Notes: generated from the letters alone by a model not told the origin. A stretch of 64,000 bases of DNA from Thioalkalivibrio paradoxus ARh 1 (GCF_000227685.2 NZ_CP007029.1:1214501-1278500); one strand, 5' to 3'. Numbered from the stretch's first letter, positions 48,560-59,809 are shown. Numbers and translations: made by a program.

Positions 48560-51500
48560 TCAGAGCAGCACCTTCTCGATGCCGCCGGCACGGGCCTGGG
48601 CGATGAAGTCCTGCTGCCAGGTATCGCCGAGCTGGCGTTTCGCGAGTTCGACCACGATGTAGTCGGAGTCCAGCCCGGTGTCCTCGCGGTAGCGCGACAG
48701 CCCCTGCTGGCAGGCTGGGCAGGAGGTCAGGATCTTCACGTTCCCGTCGTGCGCACGCTCGGTGCCGGTCAGCGCGCGGATCCCCTGGTGCAGTTCTTCC
48801 TGCTTGCGGAAGCGCACCTGGCTGGCGATGTCGGGGCGGCTGATCGCGAAGGTGCCGGCCTCGCCACAGCAGCGGTCGGAGGGCAACACCGGCTGGCCGA
48901 GCAGCGCGTTCGCGACGGTGGTCGGTGCGTGGGTCTTCATCGGCGAGTGACAGGGGTCGTGGTACAGGTACTGCACTCCGGGAACGCCCTCGGTCTGCAC
49001 GCCTTTTTCCATCAGGAACTCGTGGATGTCGAGCAGCCGGCAGCCGGGGAAGATGCGCTCGAATTCGTATTTCAGCATCTGGTCCATGCAGGTGCCGCAG
49101 GAAACGACCACGGTCTTGATGTCGAGGTAGTTCAGCGTGTTCGCCACACGGTGGAACAGCACGCGGTTTTCGGTGGTGATCGCCTGACCCTTCGCGGTGT
49201 CGCCGTTGCCGAGCTGCGGGTAGCCACAGCAGAGGTACCCGGGCGGCAGTACCGTCTGCACGCCGGCATCGAACAGCATCGCCAGCGTCGCGAGCCCGAC
49301 CTGGCTGAACAGGCGCTCGGAACCGCAGCCGGGGAAGTAGAACACCGCCTCGGAGTCGATGTCGGTCTTCACCGGGTCGCGCAATACCGGGACGTAGCGG
49401 GCGTCCTCCAGCCCCAGCATCGCGCGGGTGGTCTGCGCGGGCAGGCCGGCCGGCATCGGCTTCTTCACGAAGTGGATCACCTGCGCCGGAATCTTCATCT
49501 TGCCGGTGGTCGCGCCCGGCGGCTTCTGCTCGTTCAGCAATCTCAGCTTGCGGAAGGTCATGTGGCCGAGACGCTGCGCGGCGTAGCCCCACTGGATCAG
49601 CCCCTTGCGCATCGCCTTGATCGTGGTCGGGTCCTTCACGTTCAGGAATGCCATCGACGCGGCGGTGGCCGGCTTGAAGTGGCGCTGGCCGCGGCTTTTC
49701 AGGATCGCGCGCATGTGCATGGTCACATCGCCGAAGTCGATGTTCACCGGACAGGGGCTCAGGCACTTGTGGCAGATCGTGCAGTGGTCGGCGACGTCGT
49801 TCATTTCGTCGAAATGCTGCAGCGACAGCCCGCGCCGCGTCTGCTCCTCGTACAGGAAGGCCTCGACGATCAGGCCGGTCGCGAGGATCTTGTTGCGCGG
49901 CGAGTACAGCAGGTTCGCGCGCGGCACGTGGGTATTGCAGACGGGCTTGCACTTGCCGCAGCGCAGGCAGTCCTTGATCTCGTCGTTCAGCGCGCCGAGC
50001 GCGCTCTCCTCCAGAATCAATGCTTCCTGCTCGACCAGCCGCAGCGACGGCGTGTAGGCGTTCGCGAGGCCCGAGCCCGGCAGCAATTTGCCGGCGTTGA
50101 ACACCCCTTGCGGGTCGGTCCGGCGCTTGTATTCGGCGAAGGCCTCGATCCGTTCGGGCTCGAGGAACTGCATCTTGGTGATGCCGATCCCGTGTTCGCC
50201 CGAGATCACGCCGCCGAGATCGCGGGCCAGCTTCATCACGGCATCGACCAGTCGCTCTGCGGCCTGCATCATCGGATAGTCGTTCGAGTTCACCGGGATG
50301 TTGGTGTGCACGTTGCCGTCGCCGGCGTGCATGTGCAGCGCGATGAACAGGCGGCTGGTCAGGATGCGGTCGTGGATGGCATTGATCCGCTTGCGCACGG
50401 ATTCGAGCTGATGCCCGTCGAAGATCTCGAACAGCGGCCGCTCGACCTCGCGCCGGTAGGAGATGCGCAGGCTGCGCCGCAGCAGCAGGTCGATGATCCG
50501 GTCGCCCGGGCGCAGGTCGGCGCGGGCGGTGTCGTCCAGCCATGGGTCGCAATCGGTCGCGGCGCTGACGAAGTGCGCGTCGATCGCGGCCCACCGGCGT
50601 TGCACCGCTTCCAGCACTTCGACTGCCCGGGCGCGTTTGGCGTCGAACCAGTCCCAGCCCTCGCTGCCGCTCTCGCCCAGCAGTTCGCGCAACTCGGGAT
50701 GTTCGCCGCGCAGGCAATCCAGGATCTCGTCGATCATCGCGCGCTTGTTCTTCAGCGATTCGCGCACGTTCAGCGTTTCGATGCCCTCGGTGTATTCGGC
50801 GAGCCGCTCCAGCGGGATCACCACGTCCTCGTTGATCTTGAAGGCGTTGGTGTGGGCGGCGATCGCGGCGGTGCGCGCGCGGTCGGCCCAGAACCGCTTG
50901 CGCGCTTCGGGGCTGATGGCGATGAAACCGTCGCCGTTGCGCGCATTGGCGGCGCGCACCATCGCCGCGGCACGGCGCGCGAGCGCGTCCTCGTCGTCGG
51001 AGACGATGTCGGCGATCAGGATCATCTTCGGCGCCTCGCCACGGGCGCCCTTGGGCGTGTACTTCACCGCCTTCACGTAGCGTTCGTCGAGGTGCTCGAG
51101 CCCGGCGAGCAGCACGTCGGGGTCGTGGTCCACCGCGTTCTTGCTCTCGACGATCGCCGGCACCGCCTGGTGCAGGTCGCTGCCGTAGAACTCGAGGCAG
51201 ACGGTGCGGACGTGCTCGGGCATCCGGTGCAGGATGAACTCGGCCGAGGTGATCAGGCCGTCACAGCCCTCCTTCTGGATGCCGGGCAGGCCCATCAGCG
51301 CCTTGTCGGTCACGTCCTTGCCGAGCCCGGCCTTGCGGAACGCCGGGCCGGGAAGTTCCAGGATCTCGGGTTCGCCGCTGGGCGTCTCGCCGTCGGGCTC
51401 GTAGCGCGTGATGCGGAAGCGGACGGTCGCCGCGTCGTGGATCTTGCCCAGGTTGTGCTCGAGCCGTTCCACCTGCAGCCAGTGGGCCTGCGGCGTGACC

Positions 51501-52402
51501 ATGCGCCAGGACGCAAGGTTGTCCAGCGCCGTGCCCCACAGCACCGCCTTCTTGCCGCCGGCGTTCATCGCGATGTTGCCGCCGATCGTGGAGGCGTCCT
51601 GCGAAGTGGGGTCGACGGCGAACACGAGCCCGTTCTCGGCCGCGAGCTCGGAAACCCGGCGGGTGACGACGCCGGCTTCGACGCGGACGGTTGCGACCTC
51701 CCGATCGACGCCGGGCAGGCGCCGGTGCTGCACCGGACCGATCGCCTCGAGCTTCTCGGTGTTGATCACCGCCGCGCGCGGGGTCAGCGGTACGGCGCTG
51801 CCGGTGTAGCCGGTGCCGCCGCCGCGGGGAATCACGGTGAGCCCGAGTTCGATGCAGGCGGCGACCAGTCGGCCCATCTCGGCCTCGGAATCGGGGGTCA
51901 ACACCACGAAGGGCAGTTCCACGCGCCAGTCGGTGGCGTCGGTCACATGCGAGACCCGGGCCAGCCCGCCGAAGCCGATGTTGTCGCGATGGGTCAGGCC
52001 GGACAGACGCCTGCGCACCCGTTCGCGCAGATTGGCGGTGTCGCGAAACGACGCGGCGAAGCTGGCGACCGCTGCCTCGGCCCGGCGCGCGAGCTTCAGC
52101 GCCTTCTCGTTGCCGTCGGCGCGCGCGACGATCTGCTCGATGCGCTGGCGCATCGCGTCGATCAGCGCATGCCGGCGCTTGCGGTCGCCGAGCAGGTCGT
52201 CCTGGATGTAGGGGTTGCGGGAGACGACCCAGAGGTCGCCGAGCACCTCGAACAGCATCCGCGCGGATACCCCGGTGCGCCGCTCGCCGCGCAGCTCGTT
52301 CAGGAGATCCCAGTAGGCCGAGCCGAGGAAGCGGATCACGATCTCGCGATCGGAGAACGACGTGTAGTTGTAGGGGATCTCGCGGATGCGTTCGGCAGTC
52401 AT
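48560..52402 (-). CDS. Giant FAD-linked oxidase fused to Fe-S/CCG domains
   Basis: A 1280-residue protein starting [16 protein letters not shown] at ATG 52402. About 120 N-terminal residues (DUF3683-like) precede an FAD-binding PCMH domain with [19 protein letters not shown] and [21 protein letters not shown] vanillyl-alcohol-oxidase-type C-terminal domain follows, with [18 protein letters not shown] and [20 protein letters not shown]. Two 4Fe-4S clusters ([13 protein letters not shown] and CHKCLSPCP) and two CCG modules (FPGCGSERL ... CCGYP; HDPCHSP ... CCGEAG) end the protein. This is GlcD plus GlcF-like chemistry in one chain, so a 2-hydroxyacid (D-lactate or glycolate type) dehydrogenase feeding quinones is likely. 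Confidence 0.85.
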   Translation of the reverse strand: MTAERIREIPYNYTSFSDREIVIRFLGSAYWDLLNELRGERRTGVSARMLFEVLGDLWVVSRNPYIQDDLLGDRKRRHALIDAMRQRIEQIVARADGNEKALKLARRAEAAVASFAASFRDTANLRERVRRRLSGLTHRDNIGFGGLARVSHVTDATDWRVELPFVVLTPDSEAEMGRLVAACIELGLTVIPRGGGTGYTGSAVPLTPRAAVINTEKLEAIGPVQHRRLPGVDREVATVRVEAGVVTRRVSELAAENGLVFAVDPTSQDASTIGGNIAMNAGGKKAVLWGTALDNLASWRMVTPQAHWLQVERLEHNLGKIHDAATVRFRITRYEPDGETPSGEPEILELPGPAFRKAGLGKDVTDKALMGLPGIQKEGCDGLITSAEFILHRMPEHVRTVCLEFYGSDLHQAVPAIVESKNAVDHDPDVLLAGLEHLDERYVKAVKYTPKGARGEAPKMILIADIVSDDEDALARRAAAMVRAANARNGDGFIAISPEARKRFWADRARTAAIAAHTNAFKINEDVVIPLERLAEYTEGIETLNVRESLKNKRAMIDEILDCLRGEHPELRELLGESGSEGWDWFDAKRARAVEVLEAVQRRWAAIDAHFVSAATDCDPWLDDTARADLRPGDRIIDLLLRRSLRISYRREVERPLFEIFDGHQLESVRKRINAIHDRILTSRLFIALHMHAGDGNVHTNIPVNSNDYPMMQAAERLVDAVMKLARDLGGVISGEHGIGITKMQFLEPERIEAFAEYKRRTDPQGVFNAGKLLPGSGLANAYTPSLRLVEQEALILEESALGALNDEIKDCLRCGKCKPVCNTHVPRANLLYSPRNKILATGLIVEAFLYEEQTRRGLSLQHFDEMNDVADHCTICHKCLSPCPVNIDFGDVTMHMRAILKSRGQRHFKPATAASMAFLNVKDPTTIKAMRKGLIQWGYAAQRLGHMTFRKLRLLNEQKPPGATTGKMKIPAQVIHFVKKPMPAGLPAQTTRAMLGLEDARYVPVLRDPVKTDIDSEAVFYFPGCGSERLFSQVGLATLAMLFDAGVQTVLPPGYLCCGYPQLGNGDTAKGQAITTENRVLFHRVANTLNYLDIKTVVVSCGTCMDQMLKYEFERIFPGCRLLDIHEFLMEKGVQTEGVPGVQYLYHDPCHSPMKTHAPTTVANALLGQPVLPSDRCCGEAGTFAISRPDIASQVRFRKQEELHQGIRALTGTERAHDGNVKILTSCPACQQGLSRYREDTGLDSDYIVVELAKRQLGDTWQQDFIAQARAGGIEKVLL

Positions 52403-52505
52403 GAAGGCGGGGTCCGGATGCGGGGAGGGCGCTACAGGGTACCGGCCGCTGGCGGCAAAATCACGAACGCCCATGGCTTTTCCGTGAAGCCCTTCCGCGC
52501 CCGCG

Positions 52506-54305
52506 TCATTGCGGGTGCGGGAAGCGGATCTGGCTCGAATAGGGGAACACGTCACCGTGGACGCCGTCGCGGATGTCCTGCTGACGGGCGCGCCAGTAGC
52601 GGTAGTCGAACAGCTCCGGGTGGGTATCGTTCAGGATCTGCCGGACTTCCGGGTCTTGGCACAGAAACGTCGGAAACTCTTCGGGAAAGATGTCGTGCGG
52701 GCCGACCGAGAACCAGGGCTCGGCGCTCAGTTCATCCTCGGGCGTCATCGCTGCGGGGATCCGGCGAAAGTTGCAGTCGGTCAGATAGGCGATCTCGTCG
52801 TAGTCGTAGAACACGACCTTGCCCAGGCAGTTCACGCCGAAGTTCTTGAACAGCAGGTCGCCAGGGAAGATGTTCACCGCCATCAGCTGCTTGATCGCCA
52901 GTCCCCAGTCGTCCAGCACCGCTTCGCGTTCCTCGAAGTCGGCTTCGTCCAGGAACAGGTTCAGCGGCAGCATCCGCCGCTCGATATACAGGTGCTTGAT
53001 CACCAGTGCGTCGCCGTCGAACTCCAGCAGCGAGGGGATTTCTGCCCGGAGCTCGGCGAGCAGCTCCGGCGGGAAGCGATCCAGCGGGAACGCGACATCC
53101 GAGAATTCCAGCGTGTCGGCCATGCGCCCGACGCGGTCGTGCAGCTTCACCTGCTGGTAGCGCTGCTTCACCTGCTCGTGGGTCACGTCCTTCGGCGGCG
53201 GGAAACGGTCGCGGATCACCTTGAACACGTAGCCATAGGAGGGCAGCGTGAACACCAGCATCACCATGCCCGGCGTGCCTTCGGCCAGCTTGAATTCGTC
53301 GCCGCTCTGCGCCAGATGGGCCAGGAAATCGCGGTAGAACTCGTTCTTCGCCTGCTTCTGGAAGCCGATGCTCATGTACAGCTCGGCCAGCGGCTTGTCG
53401 GGCATCAGCGTTTGCAGGAACGCGACCGTGGCTGCGGGGACTGGCGTCTTCGCCATGAAATAGGCGCGCGCGAAGTTGAACACCGCCTCCATCTGCTCCC
53501 GCGTGGTCAGCAGTGTGTCGGCGCGGATCGCGCCCTGCTCGGTGTTGATCAGCGGGATCACGAACGGCTCCACCTCCTCGTCCCAGGTCACCCTGCCGAT
53601 CAGGTACGCGGCCTTGTTCCGGAAGAACGGCGATTCCAGCACGTCGATGCGCAGTTCCTCCATGCGCGCGGCAGCCTGCGGTGCACGCTCGCGGAATGCC
53701 TCGGCGATGCGCTGTACGTCGCGGTCGATGTCCTCGTAGGGGATGCTGAAGTAGAACGCCGACAGGATTTCCCAGATGCATTGCTCGAGCCCGGCTGCCC
53801 GCGGATGGAAGGACATGCAGACCCGGTAATGCGCCGCCAGCTCGGTGCGGTCGATCGTCGACTCCACGAAGATGTTGTCGTTGTGGTAGTACTTGCGCGC
53901 AAACAGCTGGCAGAACACCGAGTTGAAGAACGTTTCCGCCAGTTCGGGCCGGCTGTGATGGCGCAGCAGGTCGGTATAGAGGCGCTTCACTTCCTGCCAG
54001 AGCGGCTCGTCCAGACAATCGATCTCGAAGGTCGAGTGCAGCTTCGCGATCGTTTCGCGCACGCGGTCGTCGTAAAAGCTGATGCGCTGGGCCGAGGCCT
54101 CGCGCACCGCATCCCAGTCCGCGCGTTCGAAACGCTGCCGGGCGTCGCTGGTGATCTCCGCGAAGAACGAGTAGTGGCGTTCGAAACCGGTCAGGATCGC
54201 GCGCGCCAGCTGCGATGCGCGCCGGTGGCGCCCCCTGCGCGAGGCGAGGGTGTCGGGGCCTTCGCGTTCCGGGCAGGTGGCCAGTTGTTCGCGTGCTGTC
54301 GCCAT
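52506..54305 (-). CDS. aceK: Isocitrate dehydrogenase kinase/phosphatase
   Basis: A 599-residue protein that phosphorylates and dephosphorylates isocitrate dehydrogenase, controlling flow into the glyoxylate bypass. Recognisable segments are [80 protein letters not shown] (nucleotide-binding lysine) and [12 protein letters not shown]...[15 protein letters not shown] (the kinase aspartates). The ATG at 54305 ([10 protein letters not shown]) is preferred over an open extension. It is divergent from aceA, unlike the aceBAK operon of E. coli. Confidence 0.95.
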   Translation of the reverse strand: MATAREQLATCPEREGPDTLASRRGRHRRASQLARAILTGFERHYSFFAEITSDARQRFERADWDAVREASAQRISFYDDRVRETIAKLHSTFEIDCLDEPLWQEVKRLYTDLLRHHSRPELAETFFNSVFCQLFARKYYHNDNIFVESTIDRTELAAHYRVCMSFHPRAAGLEQCIWEILSAFYFSIPYEDIDRDVQRIAEAFRERAPQAAARMEELRIDVLESPFFRNKAAYLIGRVTWDEEVEPFVIPLINTEQGAIRADTLLTTREQMEAVFNFARAYFMAKTPVPAATVAFLQTLMPDKPLAELYMSIGFQKQAKNEFYRDFLAHLAQSGDEFKLAEGTPGMVMLVFTLPSYGYVFKVIRDRFPPPKDVTHEQVKQRYQQVKLHDRVGRMADTLEFSDVAFPLDRFPPELLAELRAEIPSLLEFDGDALVIKHLYIERRMLPLNLFLDEADFEEREAVLDDWGLAIKQLMAVNIFPGDLLFKNFGVNCLGKVVFYDYDEIAYLTDCNFRRIPAAMTPEDELSAEPWFSVGPHDIFPEEFPTFLCQDPEVRQILNDTHPELFDYRYWRARQQDIRDGVHGDVFPYSSQIRFPHPQ

Positions 54306-54351
54306 GCTTCCTCGGATGTTCCGCTTTACGAGACGCGGGATTTGGACTATT

Positions 54352-54377
54352 TTGCTGCAATGCACAAGCTGCAGCAA
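54352..54377. promoter_or_regulatory. Palindrome between divergent aceK and aceA
   Basis: TTGCTGCA (54352-54359) and TGCAGCAA (54370-54377) are perfect inverted arms 10 bases apart. The 161-base gap must hold both promoters, so this is a candidate operator for joint control. The regulator is unknown. Confidence 0.45.
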
Positions 54378-54466
54378 CTTCCGGTTGGGAGACGCCCGGC
54401 TTGCCTGTAGTGGACAACGCCAGAGTTCAGATTGCGCCGTTTCACGGCCGCTTCGGAGGACTTGAA

Positions 54467-55789
54467 ATGCCCCATACCGACATCCCAAGCCGCGAGCAGC
54501 AGATCCATGCCCTGGAGCAGGAATGGGCCGAGCAGCCCCGCTGGCAGGGGGTTCGCCGCGGTTACTCGGCCGCCGACGTGGTCCGGCTACGGGGTTCGGT
54601 TCGCCCCGAGTACAGCTATGCGCGGATGGGCGCGGAAAAACTCTGGCAGCGCTTGCACGGCGGGGCGCGCAAGGGCTACGTGAACGCGCTCGGCACGCTG
54701 ACTGGCGGCCAGGCGTTGCAGCAGGCGCGGGCCGGGCTCGAGGCGATCTACCTGTCGGGCTGGCAGGTCGCGGCCGACGGCAACACCTCGGAGACGATGT
54801 ATCCCGATCAGTCGCTGTACGCCTACGACTCGGTGCCGGCGATGGTGCGGCGGATCAACAATGCCTTCCAGCGCGGCGACGAGATCCAGTGGTCGCGCGG
54901 CATCGGCCCCGGCGACGATGGCTACGTCGATTACTTCCTGCCGATCGTCGCCGACGCCGAGGCGGGTTTCGGCGGCGTGCTGAACGCCTTCGAACTGATG
55001 AAGAACATGATCGTCGCCGGGGCCGCCGGCGTGCATTTCGAGGACCAGCTCGCGGCGGTGAAGAAGTGCGGCCACATGGGCGGCAAGGTGCTGGTGCCGA
55101 CGCAGGAGGCGGTGCAGAAGTTGATCGCGGCGCGGCTCGCGGCCGACGTGATGGGGGTGCCGACGATCCTGCTCGCGCGCACCGACGCCGAGGCGGCGAA
55201 TCTGCTGACCAGCGACGTCGACGACAATGACCGGCCGTTTCTGACCGGCCAGCGTACCTCCGAGGGCTTCTTCCGAGTGCGGAATGGCCTCGAGCAGGCG
55301 ATCAGCCGCGGCGTCGCGTATGCGCCGTACGCGGACCTGGTCTGGTGCGAGACCGGCACGCCGGATCTCGGTTTCGCGCGCGAGTTCGCGCAGGCGGTGC
55401 GCGCGGAGAACCCGAACCAGCTGCTGGCGTACAACTGCTCGCCGTCATTCAACTGGAAGAAGAACCTGACCGACGCGCAGATCGCGAGTTTCCAGGACGA
55501 GCTGTCCACGCTGGGGTACAAGTACCAGTTCATCACGCTGGCGGGGATCCACAGCATGTGGTTCAACATGTTCGACCTCGCCCACGACTACGCGCGAGGG
55601 GAGGGGATGCGCCACTACGTGGAGAAGGTGCAGCAGCCCGAATTCGCGGCGCGCGAGCGCGGCTACACCTTCGTTTCGCACCAGCAGGAAGTCGGCGCCG
55701 GCTATTTCGACGACGTGACGACCGTGATCCAGGGCGGCGGCTCCTCGGTCACCGCGCTGAAGGGCTCGACCGAGGAAGAGCAGTTCTGA
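54467..55789 (+). CDS. aceA: Isocitrate lyase
   Basis: A 440-residue enzyme splitting isocitrate into glyoxylate and succinate. ATG 54467 has GGAGG upstream. Landmarks are [50 protein letters not shown], the active-site [20 protein letters not shown] (catalytic Cys), [10 protein letters not shown] and [20 protein letters not shown]. The end [12 protein letters not shown] is typical. It is transcribed away from aceK. Confidence 0.97.
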   Translation: MPHTDIPSREQQIHALEQEWAEQPRWQGVRRGYSAADVVRLRGSVRPEYSYARMGAEKLWQRLHGGARKGYVNALGTLTGGQALQQARAGLEAIYLSGWQVAADGNTSETMYPDQSLYAYDSVPAMVRRINNAFQRGDEIQWSRGIGPGDDGYVDYFLPIVADAEAGFGGVLNAFELMKNMIVAGAAGVHFEDQLAAVKKCGHMGGKVLVPTQEAVQKLIAARLAADVMGVPTILLARTDAEAANLLTSDVDDNDRPFLTGQRTSEGFFRVRNGLEQAISRGVAYAPYADLVWCETGTPDLGFAREFAQAVRAENPNQLLAYNCSPSFNWKKNLTDAQIASFQDELSTLGYKYQFITLAGIHSMWFNMFDLAHDYARGEGMRHYVEKVQQPEFAARERGYTFVSHQQEVGAGYFDDVTTVIQGGGSSVTALKGSTEEEQF

Positions 55790-55835
55790 CGAACGGCGCC
55801 CGGGCCCGCGCCGGCCCGTCCATGCCGGGCGGGAT

Positions 55836-55985
55836 AGCATGGGTAGGGCGGAAGAGGCCGAAGGCCGTCATCCGCCGTTCCCACGTCTGGGTTGCCGCGG
55901 ACCCGCGCTGGCCCGTCCTTGTCGGGCGGGATAGGATGGGTAGGGCGGAAGAGGCCGAAGGCCGTCATCCGCCGTTCCCAGGCCG
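55836..55985. repeat. Two direct units of the GTAGGGCGG family
   Basis: GGGTAGGGCGGAAGAGGCCG, AAGGCCGTCATCCGCCGTTC and CGCGGACCCGCGCTGGCCCG occur twice with a period of 97 bases (55841 and 55938). The gap holds no gene. Confidence 0.85.
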
Positions 55986-56067
55986 GGGTTGCCGCGGACC
56001 CGCGCTGGCCCGTCCTTGTCGGCCGGGATAGACTTCAGGTCGAGGCATCCGGAACGGAGGGATCGCC

Positions 56068-56661
56068 ATGGGACTGGCGCGGCGCGACAGCATTCATCAT
56101 ACCTACGGCGACTACCTCGGCTGGCCCGAGGATGTACGCTACGAACTGATCGATGGCGAGGCCTTCCTGATGGCGCCGGGCCCGGACCTGGAACATCAGG
56201 ATATCGCCGGGGAGATTTTTCGCCAGTTGGCGAATGCCCTCGACGGCAGAAACTGCCGCCCCTACATCGCCCCCCTCGACGTCCGCCTGCCCAAGGCCAA
56301 CGAAGCGGACGAGCAGATCGACACGGTCGTGCAACCCGACGTGCTGGTTGTCTGCGATCCCGCCCGGCTCGACCGGCGCGGCGTGCGTGGTGCTCCCGAC
56401 CTGGTGGTCGAGGTGCAGTCGCCGTCCACCGCCGCCCACGATCACGTGCGCAAGCGGCGGGTGTACGAGCGCGCCGGGGTCAAGGAATACTGGCTGGTGC
56501 ACCCCACCGACCGGATGGTCACGATCTACCGGCTCGCCGATGGCGAGTACGGCAAGCCGGAGATTCAGGAGCTGCAGGGCGAGACGGCCGTGGCGGTGCT
56601 GCCGGGGGTCGCGATCGCCTGGGACGCACTGATCGCAAGGCTGCCCCCGGTCGAGCCTTGA
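56068..56661 (+). CDS. Uma2-family (DUF820) putative endonuclease
   Basis: A 197-residue protein. YELIDGEAFLMAPGP (E in the first strand), VVQPDVLVVCDPARLDRRGV and GAPDLVVEVQSPSTAAHD, with YERAGVKEYWLVHPTDRMVT, follow the Uma2 plan: a PD-(D/E)XK fold with the D and ExQ/K pair at PDLVVEVQS. In most members this reads EVLS. The biological role of these proteins is not established. It stands alone between repeats and a methyltransferase. Confidence 0.85.
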   Translation: MGLARRDSIHHTYGDYLGWPEDVRYELIDGEAFLMAPGPDLEHQDIAGEIFRQLANALDGRNCRPYIAPLDVRLPKANEADEQIDTVVQPDVLVVCDPARLDRRGVRGAPDLVVEVQSPSTAAHDHVRKRRVYERAGVKEYWLVHPTDRMVTIYRLADGEYGKPEIQELQGETAVAVLPGVAIAWDALIARLPPVEP

Positions 56662-56743
56662 TCCGGCAATTCGCGTACCCGACGCGGGCACGCCCTGGCC
56701 GATGCCGGCATCATGGGGCGGTGAGCGATACCGGGGAATGGAC

Positions 56744-57325
56744 ATGAACGACGAGATCCGCAGCAAGTGGGATGCGCGCCACGCCGAAGGCGACGTGGCC
56801 GCCGCACGGCCCTGCGCGGTGCTCGAGGCCTACGCGAACCTGCTCCCACGCGCCGGGACGGCGCTGGACCTCGCTTGCGGGCTCGGCGGCAATGCCCAGT
56901 GGCTCGCGAGCCGGGGCCTGGAAACCACCGCCTGGGATATCTCCCCGGTGGCCATCGGCCGGCTCGGTCAGTACGCGGGGGAGCGGGGGCTGCCGATCCG
57001 GGCCGAGGTCCGCGACGTGGAACGGGCGCCACCGGAGCCGGAGCGTTTCGACGTGATCGTGGTGTCCTACTTCCTCGACTGCGAGCTGGCACCCGCGCTG
57101 GTACGGGCGCTGCGCCCCGGCGGGCTGCTGTTCTACCAGACCTGGACGCAGGAGGCGGTCGACGCCCGTGGCCCGGAAAACCCCGCGTTTCGTCTCGCAC
57201 CGAACGAACTGCTCGAGCTGTTCGCCGACCTGCGCCTGATCGCCTACCGCGAGGAAGGCGTCGTCGGTGACCCGGGGCAGGGCTTACGCAACGAGGCCTG
57301 GCTGGTCGCGACCCGGAATCCCTAG
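56744..57325 (+). CDS. Class I SAM-dependent methyltransferase (TehB-like)
   Basis: A 193-residue protein. ALDLACGLGGNAQWLASRGL is the SAM-binding motif I (about residues 38-57), ETTAWDISPVAIGRL follows with the ribose-binding Asp, and FDVIVVSYFLDCELAPALVR is the motif IV region. The start may be ATG 56744 or ATG 56738; GGGGA fits the former. It resembles TehB/thiol methyltransferases. The substrate is unknown. Confidence 0.82.
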   Translation: MNDEIRSKWDARHAEGDVAAARPCAVLEAYANLLPRAGTALDLACGLGGNAQWLASRGLETTAWDISPVAIGRLGQYAGERGLPIRAEVRDVERAPPEPERFDVIVVSYFLDCELAPALVRALRPGGLLFYQTWTQEAVDARGPENPAFRLAPNELLELFADLRLIAYREEGVVGDPGQGLRNEAWLVATRNP

Positions 57326-57625
57326 CCCCCACAGCGGATCCGGGCGGCCACTTCCCGACCAAGGAGTACGTGTAGGGCGGAAGAGGCCGAAGGCCGTCAT
57401 CCGCCATCCGGCGCCGGGGAGGCGCGAACGCCGAGCGGCGGATGACGCTGCGCTTTTCCGCCCTACAGGTCTGTAATCCACCGTGTGGGAGCGAGCTTCG
57501 CTCGCGAAACGGCGTTGGGGTGGGTCGCCAGCGCCAGGCGCGCCTGCGGCGCGTTCGCGTGCAAGGCACGCTCCCACAGAGGCCCGGGCATGGTCGCGGC
57601 TTTGCCGGTGCCGCGGCGGCGGCTG
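57326..57625. repeat. GTAGGGCGG and TAGGAGCG palindromes
   Basis: Bases 57372-57470 contain GTAGGGCGGAAGAGGCCGAA and its inverted partner GGATGACGCTGCGCTTTTCC followed by GCCCTAC. Bases 57483-57580 contain GTGGGAGCGAGCTTCGCTCG, GCCTGCGGCGCGTTCGCGTG and CAAGGCACGCTCCCAC. No gene is present. Confidence 0.82.
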
Positions 57626-58327
57626 CTACGCCGGGTTCCGCAGCAGCGCCACGTTCCGAGCCGGGAACTCGCAGTGCCAGCCGTGGCGGCGCGCGATCGC
57701 GGCGAAGCTGCGTTTGCGGTAGAACACGACATGCGTCGGGTCGCGGCGGTAGTTCCAGCGCGCGAACGCGGCGTCGTCGGTCTGGAAACAGGTCTGGATC
57801 GCAAGCCAGCCGCCCGGACGGAGCAGCGCCGCCAGCCGGTCGAACTCCCGGGCGGGGTGGTGGAAATGCTCGGCCACCTCGGTGCAGGTCACGAAGTCGT
57901 AGCGCCGCTCCAGCGCCTCGGGATCGCGGTGGAAGAACGGGTCGTACAGCCTGACCCGGTGCCCGGCTTCCTCGAATATCGCGGCGAGCGCCGGGGCAGG
58001 ACCGCAGCCGTAGTCGAGCCCATGCCGCCGCGGTTTCAGACGCGCGAGCAGCGGTTGTGCCAACTGCCCGAGAAACTCGCGGTATGCGCGGTCATCCACG
58101 CGATTGCGATGGAGGCGGTACTCGGCAATTTCCACCTCCGGAGTCGGGAGCTGGTCACGGCACAGGAACGTCGCTTCGCAGGCTCCGCAGCGCAGGTAAT
58201 CCCGTTCGCCGATGGTCGCGAACAGGCGGCTCGACTCGGCAAGGCAGACCGGGCATCGTCTTTGGCTCCGAAAGCCACCCGAGACCTCGCCGGCTGCAAA
58301 GCGGGCATCACCGATGGCTGCCGCCAT
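57626..58327 (-). CDS. Zinc-ribbon class I methyltransferase
   Basis: A 233-residue protein. CPVCLAESSRLF and YLRCGACEATFL (residues about 25-52) form a zinc ribbon. The methyltransferase domain has HGLDYGCGPAPALAAIFEEA, then VRLYDPFFHRDPEAL and FVTCTEVAEHFHHPAREFDR. LLRPGGWLAIQTCF matches the usual later strand. It lies next to egtB in the same direction with a 15-base gap, so the pair may be co-transcribed, but it is not EgtD. Confidence 0.82.
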   Translation of the reverse strand: MAAAIGDARFAAGEVSGGFRSQRRCPVCLAESSRLFATIGERDYLRCGACEATFLCRDQLPTPEVEIAEYRLHRNRVDDRAYREFLGQLAQPLLARLKPRRHGLDYGCGPAPALAAIFEEAGHRVRLYDPFFHRDPEALERRYDFVTCTEVAEHFHHPAREFDRLAALLRPGGWLAIQTCFQTDDAAFARWNYRRDPTHVVFYRKRSFAAIARRHGWHCEFPARNVALLRNPA

Positions 58328-58342
58328 GGCCGTGACAATCGT

Positions 58343-59611
58343 TCAGGGCGTGTCCGAAGCGAGACGGAACCCCAGCATCTGCCAGCGCTGGTGCGGGTAG
58401 AAGAAGCTGCGGTAGCTCGCGCGGATGTGGTCGGTGGACGTCAGGCAGGATCCGCCGCGCACGCTGATCTGGTTGCACATGAACTTGCCGTTGTACTCGC
58501 CCAGTGAGCCGGCAAGGGGCCGGAATCCCGGATAGGCGACGTAGGGCGAACCGGTCCACTCCCAGGCGTCGCCGAAGAGCTGCGTGAGCCCCGGCTGCGT
58601 GGCTGGGACGGTCCGCAGCCAGCCGGACTCGAGCAAATTGCCGTGTATCGGGCCGGCTGCGGCCGCTGCCTCCCATTCCGCCTCGAGCGGCAACCGCGCC
58701 CCGGCCCAGCGCGCGAAGGCATCGGCCTCGTAGAAGGACACGTGGCACACCGGAGCACTGGGCAGTATCGGCTGCCAGCCACCCAGCGTGAACTCCTGCG
58801 CAAGATCCTCCGACCAGTACAGCGGCCGTTGCCATCGTTCGCCCTGGACGTGTGCCCAACCGTCCGCCAGCCACAGGGCCGCATCCTCGTAGCCGCCGTC
58901 GTCGATGAAGTCGCGAAAATCCGCGTTCGTCACCAGCCGGTTGGCGAGACGATGAGGCGGCAGCCGAACCTGGTGGCGCGGGGTCTCATTGTCGAAGTGA
59001 AACCCCACATTCCCCGCACCGATCTCGACCTCACCGCCCGCGCAGGAGACGAACTCAAGGCCGGGCGCCTCGACCCCGGGCGGCCGTTCGAGTTGGGCGT
59101 CGTACGCAGGTCCCAGCGGGTTGGTCCAGAAGACGTGCTTGATGTCGGTGAGCAGCAGTTCCTGGTGTTGCTGTTCGTGATGCAGGCCCAGCGTCACCCT
59201 CGTGGCGACGTCGGGATCGTCGGCCGAGCGTGCCAACAGCCGCTGCATCGCGTCGTCGACATGGGCGCGGAACGCGAGTATTTCCGACACCGTGGGCCGC
59301 GTCAGCAGGCCGCGCTCAGGCCGCGGGTGCATGGCGCCGACGGTGTAGTAGTACGAATTGAAGAGATAGTGCCAGCGCTCGTCGAAGGGCCGGTAACCGG
59401 GCAGATACGGCTGCAGCACGAAGTGCTCGAAAAACCAGGTCACGTGCGCGAGATGCCATTTCGTCGGGCTCACGTCCGGCATCGTCTGGACGACCTGGTC
59501 CTCGGGCATCAGCGTTCGGGCGAGGTGCTCGGAGAGTGCGCGCACGCGCCCGTAGGTTTCCAGGAGCGGGGATTCCGGAAGACTTTGTGCAGCGGCTGAG
59601 GCGGGGGGCAT
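58343..59611 (-). CDS. egtB: Ergothioneine biosynthesis protein EgtB
   Basis: A 422-residue iron enzyme that joins a thiol (gamma-glutamylcysteine or cysteine) to hercynine with oxygen. The DinB-like N-terminal part has SPTKWHLAHVTWFFEHFVLQ and the metal motif GLHHEQQHQELLLTDIKHVF (HxxxHxE). The C-terminal FGE-sulfatase domain has FVSCAGGEVEIGAG, FDNETPRHQVRLPPHRLANR, ARLPLEAEWEAAA and EWTGSPYVAYPGF. The start ATG 59611 gives the normal length. The histidine methyltransferase egtD that makes hercynine is not within the window. Confidence 0.93.
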   Translation of the reverse strand: MPPASAAAQSLPESPLLETYGRVRALSEHLARTLMPEDQVVQTMPDVSPTKWHLAHVTWFFEHFVLQPYLPGYRPFDERWHYLFNSYYYTVGAMHPRPERGLLTRPTVSEILAFRAHVDDAMQRLLARSADDPDVATRVTLGLHHEQQHQELLLTDIKHVFWTNPLGPAYDAQLERPPGVEAPGLEFVSCAGGEVEIGAGNVGFHFDNETPRHQVRLPPHRLANRLVTNADFRDFIDDGGYEDAALWLADGWAHVQGERWQRPLYWSEDLAQEFTLGGWQPILPSAPVCHVSFYEADAFARWAGARLPLEAEWEAAAAAGPIHGNLLESGWLRTVPATQPGLTQLFGDAWEWTGSPYVAYPGFRPLAGSLGEYNGKFMCNQISVRGGSCLTSTDHIRASYRSFFYPHQRWQMLGFRLASDTP

Positions 59612-59809
59612 GTGAGAGCCTCCTCGGTACCGGGAAGTCGCCGCCGGCAGGGGGCCGACGACCGGGGCCCCACGGTGCCCCATCGGCGGGTCAGGAATCA
59701 AGTTCGCATGCCCGCGCGGATCGGACAACGGGGACTCGCACGAGGTACGCCGGCGATACCCCGGGGCCACGGCCCGGCGGGGCACGAGCCCCTGTTCCGG
59801 GTGGCAGTC

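Noticed and set aside
48518-52849. A 1443-codon open frame on the + strand
   Set aside because: It lies antisense to the FAD/Fe-S oxidoreductase and exists because of high third-position G+C. It shows no domain.
52509-54410. A 633-codon open frame on the + strand
   Set aside because: Antisense to aceK; the aceK frame has clear family motifs and the other has none.
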